Positions 1-5,483 of a stretch of DNA of 6,802 nt are shown in pieces (position 1 is the stretch's first letter; each line of letters begins with the position of its first letter). The DNA is from Prolixibacteraceae bacterium (GTDB taxonomy: Bacteria; Bacteroidota; Bacteroidia; Bacteroidales; Prolixibacteraceae), in the NCBI GenBank assembly GCA_003516705.1, contig DPCJ01000012.1, positions 1 to 6,802 of the forward strand, in the 5' to 3' direction. The translations under genes were made by a program, and so were the position numbers. The notes beneath the pieces are model-generated. The model was not told the DNA's origin. It ran no database searches and saw nothing but the letters and a program-made list of their open reading frames with translations.

Positions 1-293
1 AACATCATTAAAATGTGTTCGACTGCGTAAAAACGCAAATCAGCATTTTTCATGGCTGCCCCGAAATCAGCAAAAGCAGCTTTGGTAATCGGGCTTGCAA
101 AAAAGTACAAAATCAATCCAACCAAAAATTGAATGTCCATAAAAATGGTAAGAACCAATCCTGAAATGTTATCACGTTTTGACCAGCTTTTCTTACCAAA
201 CCAGCCTGCCAACGCAAAAATGAGTGTGATAACCAGCGCAATCAGCACCAGCCAGCGAAACATGTTATGTGTATGCAATAAACCTGTGTACAT
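1..293 (-). CDS. Membrane protein, 'cytochrome B'-like Bacteroidota family (partial, C-terminus off window)
   Basis: The reading frame is open from an ATG at 291-293 to the left edge, giving 97 complete codons with no stop. The protein starts MYTGLLHTHNMFRW and has two clear hydrophobic segments at about residues 13-33 and 44-66. A third part ends in EHILMM at the edge, where another helix is likely to start. Histidines lie at 7, 9 and 93. The opening 'GLLHxHxxxRW' is what I recall from small polytopic Bacteroidota proteins often annotated as cytochrome B; heme binding is not shown here. The leader is A/T-rich (TTAAAAAT before ATG), with no Shine-Dalgarno, as is normal in this phylum. A terminator hairpin separates it from the isomerase gene upstream, so it should have its own promoter, but I see no convincing one. 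The coding call is firm and the family moderate. Confidence 0.72.
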   Translation of the reverse strand, partial: MYTGLLHTHNMFRWLVLIALVITLIFALAGWFGKKSWSKRDNISGLVLTIFMDIQFLVGLILYFFASPITKAAFADFGAAMKNADLRFYAVEHILMM

Positions 294-378
294 ATTTTTA
301 AGTTATTGTTTGTAGTAGAACATTCAAGTTTGATTTTGGTTGAAGTAACCAACCCGACAAATGAATAATATTCAAACA

Positions 379-410
379 AAAAAGCTGAACCTGTTCTGAT
401 TCAGCTTTTT
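379..410 (-). terminator. Rho-independent terminator after the sugar isomerase-like gene
   Basis: An 11-bp inverted repeat (AAAAAGCTGAA at 379-389 and TTCAGCTTTTT at 400-410) surrounds a 10-nt loop. Read on the minus strand, the core stem AGCTGAA/TTCAGCT is followed by TTTTTTGTTTG, a good U-tract. It starts 20 bases after the isomerase stop codon. The stem is T-rich on both sides, so weak activity on the plus strand is possible, but no plus-strand gene needs it. Confidence 0.8.
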
Positions 411-430
411 CGGATATGGTAAAAAACAGC

Positions 431-1264
431 TTATTTTTTTGTTGTTTCAACCACCGCTCTGAAATAACCGATTGATTCGGCAATTCCCATAAACGGATCG
501 CTCATGTCTTTTTCGTATTCAAGACTGCAGACCCCTGTATAACCCACTTCGCGAATCATATTTACCAATGCCGGAATATTGATGATACCACGCCCCATTT
601 CAATGGTATATCCAAGTTTTGTTGCGCCGGTAACATCTTTAATGTGCATATCGAAAACGCGGGTATGATATTTTTTCAGGTCGGCCACCGGGTCCTTTCC
701 GTTGCGGGTATCATGGCCAATATCGAGGCACATGCCAATGCGCGGATCCAAGTCTTTTACATGGTTCCATACATCATCTGCATCGGGATAAGTGGCAATG
801 TCAGGCCCATGTAAATGAATGGCATAATTAAAACCATATTCTTTTACTTTTTTATCCACATAGGGTAAAAGTTCATAGTTTGGAACACCAACAATGAGTT
901 TTACACCAACGCGTTTGGCGTAGTCAAATGCACGGTCAATTTCGGCCTCACTTTTCATATAAATCGGGCCAACAGCGTATCCGGTAACGTCGGCAGCTTT
1001 TAATTTTGCATGAAAAGCAGCAATCTGTTCATCGGTACTATTCATCGGCAAGTGAAAATCTTTGATACACAGGTAATGTACATCGGTTTTCTTAAGGGTT
1101 TCAAGCGTTTTGTCGAGGTCAAATTTTACAAATGTATAGCCGGCCATTCCCAGCTTAAATTTTTCACCGGTTTCGGGTGCCGGCTGTGGCCCGGGGCGGG
1201 CATCCTGCGCATTAATTGTAAGAACCGACAAAGCTGCCAGTAATACAGTGGAAAGTAATTTCAT
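431..1264 (-). CDS. Secreted sugar phosphate isomerase/epimerase-like TIM-barrel protein
   Basis: A 277-residue protein of the xylose isomerase-like TIM-barrel (AP_endonuc_2) superfamily. Residues 1-19 are a typical Sec signal peptide (MKLLSTVLLAALSVLTINA, cut before QDARPG) with no lipobox cysteine, so it is probably periplasmic. The barrel runs from about 35 to 270. Metal- and sugar-site motifs are visible: CLDIGHD (D181, H184), DMHIKD (H207) and SLEYE (E249). The strand-5 position that carries a metal-binding Glu in D-tagatose 3-epimerase-type enzymes reads IHLHGP (H150, H152), as I recall for secreted Bacteroidota members of this group. The substrate is unknown; such proteins in this phylum often accompany carbohydrate or inositol catabolism, but no such genes are visible here. 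The gene has its own promoter and terminator and so appears monocistronic. The start is an ATG 22 bases after the predicted transcription start. Confident in fold, not in reaction. Confidence 0.9.
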   Translation of the reverse strand: MKLLSTVLLAALSVLTINAQDARPGPQPAPETGEKFKLGMAGYTFVKFDLDKTLETLKKTDVHYLCIKDFHLPMNSTDEQIAAFHAKLKAADVTGYAVGPIYMKSEAEIDRAFDYAKRVGVKLIVGVPNYELLPYVDKKVKEYGFNYAIHLHGPDIATYPDADDVWNHVKDLDPRIGMCLDIGHDTRNGKDPVADLKKYHTRVFDMHIKDVTGATKLGYTIEMGRGIINIPALVNMIREVGYTGVCSLEYEKDMSDPFMGIAESIGYFRAVVETTKK

Positions 1265-1292
1265 ATCTTCAGGTTTTATGGTTTTATACTGA

Positions 1293-1325
1293 CAAAGCTA
1301 AAAAATAAACTGTGTGGAAAACAAT
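1293..1325 (-). promoter_or_regulatory. Primary-sigma (Bacteroidota-type) promoter of the isomerase-like gene
   Basis: On the minus strand TAGCTTTG (1300-1293) matches the Bacteroidota -7 consensus TAnnTTTG exactly. ATTG (1325-1322) lies 21 bases upstream, in place of the -33 TTTG/TTG element. Transcription would start near 1286, leaving a leader of about 22 nt before the ATG at 1264. The consensus is established for Bacteroides primary sigma; use of this site is inferred. Confidence 0.62.
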
Positions 1326-1365
1326 GCGGTCGGTACAAATTGTTGGAGCGTTAAAACAGTTACTG

Positions 1366-1397
1366 CAAAAAAAAAGCCGTGATAAAATCAACGGCTT
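1366..1397 (-). terminator. Rho-independent terminator closing the L,D-transpeptidase cluster
   Basis: AAGCCGT (1374-1380) pairs with ACGGCTT (1391-1397), and the inner GAT/ATC can extend the stem across one bulged base. On the minus strand the hairpin is followed by an unbroken T-run at 1373-1366. It starts 19 bases after the stop codon of the 253-residue membrane protein gene, so it ends that transcript and insulates the isomerase gene's promoter. Confidence 0.88.
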
Positions 1398-1416
1398 CAA
1401 TTCTATTTTTTATATA

Positions 1417-2178
1417 TCAGTTTCTGAAGACAACTTTCCCTCTTTCAGGAATAGCTCGGTAAATAGCCTTGGCATCCTTATCGTTCAGCCAGATATACAA
1501 AGTAGGGATGTAATTTTCAGAAATCAATTTTTGTTTGATTTTTTCGGCATTGTACTTTAGCAAATTTTCTTTATACCGGAGGTCAACCACCGAATCTTTG
1601 TTCAACCCAATACCGGTGATTACAACTTCAATCTGGTTATCGAGTTTAAATTTCCAAACCAAAAGCGGGTCTGTAATCGTGTCGTGTTTTATTTTTGCAG
1701 CTTCTTCTTCATTTTTTGGTGCCTGAATTTTTTTCAAAGGTCTTTTTGGTACAGATGCCTGTTCCGTTGTAATTTTTGCAATCTTCGTAAAATCGAGGTA
1801 GGTTCCGTAGTTCAGCTCATCGAAAAAATGAGCAGGATTTTGTTTTTGAATTTTAGCCTGAAAAAGCACTGTTCCTTTCAGTTGTACCTGCACAATACTA
1901 TCGGTAAGGTTAATACCCAGGTTAAGCGAGTCTGTTTTTGCAAGCGTAAGGTGTCTTTCGAGCCAGTGAACTTCCTTCTTTTTCTCCTGAATTTCAGGAA
2001 TATTCCATCCTGCATCGTTAATTTCGTCTTCAGAAATCGACAGCAATTTTTCATTGGCTGCGGTATTCACCGCCTCCATCGATTTTATGTACCTGAAAAC
2101 AGTAAATGCGATAAGAATTACAAGAATTGTAATAAAGGCAATAAAACCGAACTTGTATTTTTTAAATATCTCTTTCAT
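1417..2178 (-). CDS. Single-pass membrane protein of unknown function, last gene of the L,D-transpeptidase cluster
   Basis: A 253-residue protein that I do not recognise. A short basic N-terminus (MKEIFKKYKF) leads into one transmembrane helix at about residues 10-30, so the rest should face the periplasm. Residues 45-80 are charged and probably helical. About 85-200 alternates short hydrophobic stretches with polar turns (for example VQVQLKGTVLFQAKI and LDNQIEVVITGIG) and looks beta-rich, with a Lys/Glu-rich linker near 143-165. The end (YIPTLYIWLNDKDAKAIYRAIPERGKVVF) looks like a compact alpha/beta unit. No catalytic motif is apparent. It starts 12 bases after the second L,D-transpeptidase gene and is followed at once by the terminator, so it belongs to the same transcript. 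A role in cell wall or envelope work is inferred from position only. Confidence 0.85.
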   Translation of the reverse strand: MKEIFKKYKFGFIAFITILVILIAFTVFRYIKSMEAVNTAANEKLLSISEDEINDAGWNIPEIQEKKKEVHWLERHLTLAKTDSLNLGINLTDSIVQVQLKGTVLFQAKIQKQNPAHFFDELNYGTYLDFTKIAKITTEQASVPKRPLKKIQAPKNEEEAAKIKHDTITDPLLVWKFKLDNQIEVVITGIGLNKDSVVDLRYKENLLKYNAEKIKQKLISENYIPTLYIWLNDKDAKAIYRAIPERGKVVFRN

Positions 2179-2190
2179 TGTATTTCGGTT

Positions 2191-2871
2191 TTAATAGATG
2201 AATACTTTAGAGCCAACAGGCAATGTTTTATAAACGGCTTCAAGGTCATCGTCGAGCATGCGCACACATCCGTGCGTTACAGGGGAACCAATCAGTCGTT
2301 GGTAAAGTGTTCCGTGAATCATATAACCGTCACCTAACTTCAGGGCATAATCGCCCAAAACATTTGGTTCGCGTCGTGATGAATGTCCCGGAGGCGGAAC
2401 AGGTAATCCTTCTTCGATAAATGCCCAGTCAGGTTTTGTCCAAACCGGATTTGTCACCTTGTTTTGTACAGTCATAACCCCCTTTGGAGTTTCGAAAGTA
2501 AAAGATTTTGTACTGTCAACTTCAAGGTGAATAAAACTGCCCGTTGAACATCGGCCCTGCCGTATAATCTGGTTGTTCTTGTATAACTCAAAGGTGTTGT
2601 TGGTGGTGTTGATAATCAGAAATGCATTTCCGGGAGTTAAACGCTGAGCTCTTTTATTCAGTTGGTTCAGCTTTTTATCCAGCGATTTTATTTCGGCCTC
2701 TTTGTTTATTGTGGCGGTGTCGGTGTTGGTTATTTTGCTTAATTCTGCCTGGTATTTTGCAAACTGCATTTCGGGAATGACACTGATATTAATATATGCA
2801 AATGCCACAATCGTTGCCAGAATAGCAACAACAAACAGAAGCCAGATTAAAATTGTTTTTACTTTTTCCAT
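2191..2871 (-). CDS. Membrane-anchored L,D-transpeptidase (YkuD domain)
   Basis: A 226-residue protein with a YkuD-type L,D-transpeptidase domain. These enzymes use a catalytic cysteine to form 3-3 peptidoglycan crosslinks or attach proteins or amino acids to tetrapeptide stems, in the periplasm. Residues 8-28 form a transmembrane anchor. About 36-78 is a charged helical or coiled-coil spacer (KSLDKKLNQLNKRAQRL). The catalytic domain fills 83-226. The signature is complete: MIHGT with H186, then SPVTHGCVRM with H200, catalytic C202 and R204; Thr replaces the usual Ser before HGC. The insert WAFIEEGLPVPPPG with NVLGDYALKLG is typical of larger YkuD domains that fold over the active site. Only three bases separate it from the preceding L,D-transpeptidase stop codon, which indicates translational coupling. 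Confident of the family; the exact reaction is open. Confidence 0.95.
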   Translation of the reverse strand: MEKVKTILIWLLFVVAILATIVAFAYINISVIPEMQFAKYQAELSKITNTDTATINKEAEIKSLDKKLNQLNKRAQRLTPGNAFLIINTTNNTFELYKNNQIIRQGRCSTGSFIHLEVDSTKSFTFETPKGVMTVQNKVTNPVWTKPDWAFIEEGLPVPPPGHSSRREPNVLGDYALKLGDGYMIHGTLYQRLIGSPVTHGCVRMLDDDLEAVYKTLPVGSKVFIY

Positions 2872-2874
2872 TTT

Positions 2875-3987
2875 TTAATTTAAGTAATCTTCAATTGGTT
2901 GTCTTGAACCGACAATAATAACGGGAGTGTTTACGCTACAGTGGCTGAAGACAACATCCATTTCCTTGTTTTCGAGAGCCACACAACCATCGGTCCAGTT
3001 AACTCCTTTTCCACCATCACCATGAATTTCGATTAATCCGCCAATTCCGGTTCTTCGCGGGATTTCTCCCGATTTTACCATTCTGTCATATCTTCGCTGG
3101 TCTTCACCGTTCGGATAATTTATCAACAGCGCTTTATAATATTTTGTTCTTGCGCGGCTTTTCTTTTCAGTTACTTTGTAAACTCCTTCAGGGGTAGCTT
3201 TATCACCGGCATACATTTTATCACCCATCCAGCTTTTCCCAAATTCGGCCTGAAATGTTTTAAACTCTTTACCGCCTTTCAGTATAGTACAGGTCGATTG
3301 TAATTTATCGACCAAAATTACAGTCTGACCTTTTTTTGAAAGGCTGTAGGCGAGTTTTGTATTTTTTTCCCAGGTGGGATAATTTTTATAAAACTCGACC
3401 AATTTTATATGAGCAGCTTTTTCAGCAGTTGTAATACCTTCCGATGCTTTCTTTGTCAGTTTGGCTGCTTCCTGTAAATCGTTTTTGTCGAACTCAATCT
3501 GAGCTTCAAGGAACCGGGTTTTCCCCCGGTGATACGATTTCAGGATTGATTGACTTAAAGCAAGATGCTCATAATATTTTTCGAATTTTGTAATTTGCTT
3601 TTTTAGTGTAGCCAGTTCCGATTCAACTCTGGTCTGAAGTTTATCTTTAGCTGATTTTGCTTCATTTCCTGCATTTGTCGATTTGTTAATCGATTTTAAC
3701 GCCAGGTCGCGGGTTAATGCATAATCTCTGAAAATAAAGAATTTACTGTTTTGAGTTTCCCACTCTTTCATCGACCATTTGTAAAGCCGTTCAGCTTCGC
3801 GCAAAGTTTCGCTGGCATAACGCCCTGCTTTTTTGTTTTTGGCGGTGGCCAGTGATTCGCGGGCACGGGAAATTTCTTCAACCGGTGGTTTATTGGTTAC
3901 ATAAACATACACTGAGTATCCGATAAAAATAACCAGCGCAGCAAAAAACAGATAAACAAAAAACGAGATTAATTTTCTGACCTTCAT
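2875..3987 (-). CDS. L,D-transpeptidase-like protein with N-terminal DUF4398-like helical domain
   Basis: A 370-residue protein from the ATG at 3987, which I prefer (MKVRKLISFF). An in-frame ATG at 3996 would add three residues but sits one base after the U-tract of a terminator. Numbered from 3996: a transmembrane anchor at about 10-33; a helical region at 38-205; and a YkuD domain at about 224-365. The helical region opens with EEISRARESLATAK, resembling DUF4398-type periplasmic helices as I remember them. The active site reads EIHGDG (H325), then NWTDGCVAL with candidate catalytic C338. Asp336 replaces the His of the classical SHGC motif, as in YafK/DpaA-like relatives that I recall with TDGC or similar forms. 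It should act on peptidoglycan in the periplasm, as a transferase or possibly a hydrolase of 3-3 or protein links. It lies downstream of the coiled-coil lipoprotein gene and is tightly coupled to the second transpeptidase gene. Confidence 0.92.
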   Translation of the reverse strand: MKVRKLISFFVYLFFAALVIFIGYSVYVYVTNKPPVEEISRARESLATAKNKKAGRYASETLREAERLYKWSMKEWETQNSKFFIFRDYALTRDLALKSINKSTNAGNEAKSAKDKLQTRVESELATLKKQITKFEKYYEHLALSQSILKSYHRGKTRFLEAQIEFDKNDLQEAAKLTKKASEGITTAEKAAHIKLVEFYKNYPTWEKNTKLAYSLSKKGQTVILVDKLQSTCTILKGGKEFKTFQAEFGKSWMGDKMYAGDKATPEGVYKVTEKKSRARTKYYKALLINYPNGEDQRRYDRMVKSGEIPRRTGIGGLIEIHGDGGKGVNWTDGCVALENKEMDVVFSHCSVNTPVIIVGSRQPIEDYLN

Positions 3988-3997
3988 AAAAAGCATT

Positions 3998-4024
3998 AAA
4001 AAAGCCGGGGTGTTTAGCCCCGGC
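3998..4024 (-). terminator. Strong hairpin with U-tract between lipoprotein and L,D-transpeptidase genes
   Basis: GCCGGGG (4004-4010) pairs with CCCCGGC (4018-4024) around a 7-nt loop. On the minus strand this is followed by six T (4003-3998). It starts 24 bases after the lipoprotein stop codon and ends only a few bases before the next gene, whose preferred ATG is at 3987. There is no space for a separate promoter with a normal leader after it. It is therefore best read as a partial, intra-operon terminator or as a 3'-end stabiliser that lowers downstream expression relative to the lipoprotein. Confidence 0.85.
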
Positions 4025-4048
4025 GTTTCTTATTCCGAACTACTATTA

Positions 4049-4642
4049 CTAGTATTTAATTTTTGCTTTGTCCAAAACTGCTTTCAACTCAGTGTTGATT
4101 TCAGTAGCTTTCTGCTGAGCAGCGTTTATTTTTGTCTGGGCACCAAGGATGTCACCAGCTGCGAGTAAACCATCAACTTCACCTACTGAAGTAGTGATAC
4201 CAGCTAAGTCAACTTTGATTGCTTCGATAGCTTCTTTACCTTCTTTGCCTTTTGGAGCTTTTGCAACTAAAGCGTTGTTTTCTTCCAATAAAGCGGCAAC
4301 AGCTGTTTGAGCAGTAGCAACTTCTGTTTTGATTTCTTCTTTTCTTACTTCTGTTTTGGCAACCAATTCAGTAGCGTTAGTTGTAATAACAACTAATTTT
4401 TCTTTTGCTTTACCGTAGCTTTTGAAAAGTTTTGAGCTCTGAGCTTCGATTTCAACCATTACAGCGTTTAATGAATCCTGAACTGCAAGAAAATCAGCTT
4501 CTACATACTTGTCAGCCTGAGCAGCTTTTGCCTGTTCAAGAGCAGCTTTAGCTGCATCAATTTCTGCTTGTGGTGCTTTTGCGCAGCTTGTGAAGATAAG
4601 AGCTGCAGCAACGATCGACATTACATAAAAAATCTTTTTCAT
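4049..4642 (-). CDS. Alanine-rich coiled-coil lipoprotein
   Basis: A 197-residue lipoprotein from the ATG at 4642; a GTG at 4654 is in frame but would add MIRI before the natural MKKIFYVM signal start. The signal peptide ends in the lipobox IFTSC, so Cys20 would be lipidated. The following AKAPQAE lacks the acidic run that marks surface-exported Bacteroidota lipoproteins, so an inward-facing periplasmic position is likelier. The mature part is almost wholly helical, rich in Ala, Lys and Glu, without Trp or further Cys, and broken near the APKGKEGKE segment into two helical hairpins. Residues 27-76 align without gaps to the first part of the neighbouring transpeptidase's helical domain. The chain ends KAKIKY, with lysines two and four from the end. 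It looks like a DUF4398-like or Lpp-like structural lipoprotein, probably abundant given its own strong hairpin. A link to peptidoglycan is inference. Confidence 0.9.
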   Translation of the reverse strand: MKKIFYVMSIVAAALIFTSCAKAPQAEIDAAKAALEQAKAAQADKYVEADFLAVQDSLNAVMVEIEAQSSKLFKSYGKAKEKLVVITTNATELVAKTEVRKEEIKTEVATAQTAVAALLEENNALVAKAPKGKEGKEAIEAIKVDLAGITTSVGEVDGLLAAGDILGAQTKINAAQQKATEINTELKAVLDKAKIKY

Positions 4643-4711
4643 AATTCTAATCACTTTTTTTGTTAATATTTATTTGTTTGAATGCAATTTCAACTTTCAT
4701 TCATCTATTTT

Positions 4712-4736
4712 GACGGAGGGTTATTAAGAAGTAACA
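4712..4736 (-). promoter_or_regulatory. Putative ECF-sigma promoter for the lipoprotein/L,D-transpeptidase cluster
   Basis: Read on the minus strand, TGTTAC (4736-4731) is followed after exactly 15 bases by CGTC (4715-4712). A CGTC-type -10 with a TGxxAC-type -35 is the general format of ECF sigma promoters (compare Bacillus SigW, TGAAAC and CGTA). The same pattern with the same spacing occurs downstream of the ECF gene at 5374. Transcription would start near 4705 and leave a leader of about 63 nt, A/T-rich, before the lipoprotein ATG. No good TAnnTTTG element is seen for this gene. Confidence 0.58.
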
Positions 4737-4760
4737 TTTCGAATCAAAAAAAAATATGTA

Positions 4761-4774
4761 ATTTTCCGGAAAAT
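4761..4774. promoter_or_regulatory. Perfect 14-bp palindrome upstream of the ECF sigma gene
   Basis: ATTTTCCGGAAAAT is a perfect inverted repeat 26 bases before the sigma ATG. It overlaps a second, imperfect one (GGAAAATTTCC, 4768-4778). It lies where an operator would control the sigma gene. No regulator is known for it, and short AT-rich palindromes also arise by chance, so the operator reading is tentative. The rest of the 4655-4800 divergent interval has no gene. Confidence 0.3.
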
Positions 4775-4800
4775 TTCCATAAGTCATATTCTTTCGGTAT

Positions 4801-5370
4801 ATGAATAAACTGAAGTTGAATCACTTAACAGATGAACTAATAGTTGAAAAAATAATCCAAGAAGGTAAAAAAGAACTCTACCGGACACTTTATGACCGTT
4901 ATTTTCCGAAAGTAAAGGACAAATGTTACAGTTTTTTAAAGGACAAACAGAAATCGGAAGAATTTGCCAACGACATTTTAAGCAAAGCTTTTGAAAAACT
5001 CCAAAGTTTCCAGGGAAAATCATCATTTTCATCATGGTTATATTCCATAACTTACAATGCTGTAATTGATTACCTCAGAAAAAAGAAACAATTACACTAT
5101 CCCAACTGGAACCAGGAAAATGAATTACCTGAAATTATTGACGAAACAGGAGCCGATATTACAGAAATCAGTTACGAAAACCTGTTGCTTGTTTTTGAAA
5201 AAATTCACCCTGAAGAAAAGGCATTGTTAATGATGAAATACCAGGATTCGCTGCCCATTAAAGAGATTGCTGTTTCGCTTTCAACCAGCGAGGATGCTGT
5301 AAAAATGCGCCTGAAAAGAGCAAGGTCGAGGGTGGTGTATTTGTATTTTAAAATGTTTGGGCCCGATTAA
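4801..5370 (+). CDS. RNA polymerase ECF-type sigma factor
   Basis: A 189-residue sigma-70 family protein of the ECF class, with only regions 2 and 4. Region 2 covers about 26-97: LYDRYFPKVKDKCYSFL, then EEFANDILSKAFEKL and FSSWLYSITYNAVIDYLRKKK, which contact core enzyme and the -10 element. An acidic linker spans about 98-126. Region 4 covers about 127-178, with the helix-turn-helix LPIKEIAVSLSTSEDAVKMRLKRARSRV that reads the -35 element. It would redirect RNA polymerase to a small set of promoters. It is divergent from the lipoprotein/L,D-transpeptidase cluster, and candidate ECF promoters flank it on both sides. No FecR-type or zinc-binding anti-sigma gene sits next to it, so how it is held inactive is not evident. 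The ATG at 4801 directly follows an A/T-rich leader without Shine-Dalgarno. Confidence 0.95.
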   Translation: MNKLKLNHLTDELIVEKIIQEGKKELYRTLYDRYFPKVKDKCYSFLKDKQKSEEFANDILSKAFEKLQSFQGKSSFSSWLYSITYNAVIDYLRKKKQLHYPNWNQENELPEIIDETGADITEISYENLLLVFEKIHPEEKALLMMKYQDSLPIKEIAVSLSTSEDAVKMRLKRARSRVVYLYFKMFGPD

Positions 5371-5373
5371 TAA

Positions 5374-5398
5374 TGTTACTTTTTAAATTTCCAACGTC
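5374..5398 (+). promoter_or_regulatory. Putative ECF-sigma promoter for the PepSY-like gene
   Basis: TGTTAC (5374-5379) and CGTC (5395-5398) are separated by 15 bases, the same elements and spacing as the minus-strand site at 4736-4712. The spacers also begin alike (TTTTTAA here, TTCTTAA there), and both CGTC boxes are followed by A-rich DNA. It begins three bases after the sigma stop codon. Transcription would start near 5405, giving a leader of about 79 nt to the ATG at 5484. The match between two independent sites makes it more credible than either alone. Confidence 0.58.
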
Positions 5399-5483
5399 TA
5401 AAAACTTGAAGCAAAAACAGAAACGAAAAAGTTGATGTTGTTTTTTACTACTGATTGATAAGTTTAATAAGCCAAGAAACCTG

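Noticed and set aside
338..354. Small inverted repeat GGTTG/CAACC upstream of the cytochrome B-like gene
   Set aside because: A five-base stem with a seven-base loop and no U-tract is within chance expectation, and no promoter context supports an operator or leader structure.
1684..2337. Open frame of 217 codons on the plus strand
   Set aside because: It lies antisense across the 253-residue protein gene and the second L,D-transpeptidase gene, is unusually rich in Phe, Cys and Arg, and has no recognisable domain. It is a shadow of the real genes.
4643..4654. GTG start adding four residues to the lipoprotein
   Set aside because: The ATG at 4642 gives a standard lipoprotein signal (MKKIFYVM to the lipobox cysteine) and has a suitable A/T-rich leader. 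The extra MIRI adds nothing.
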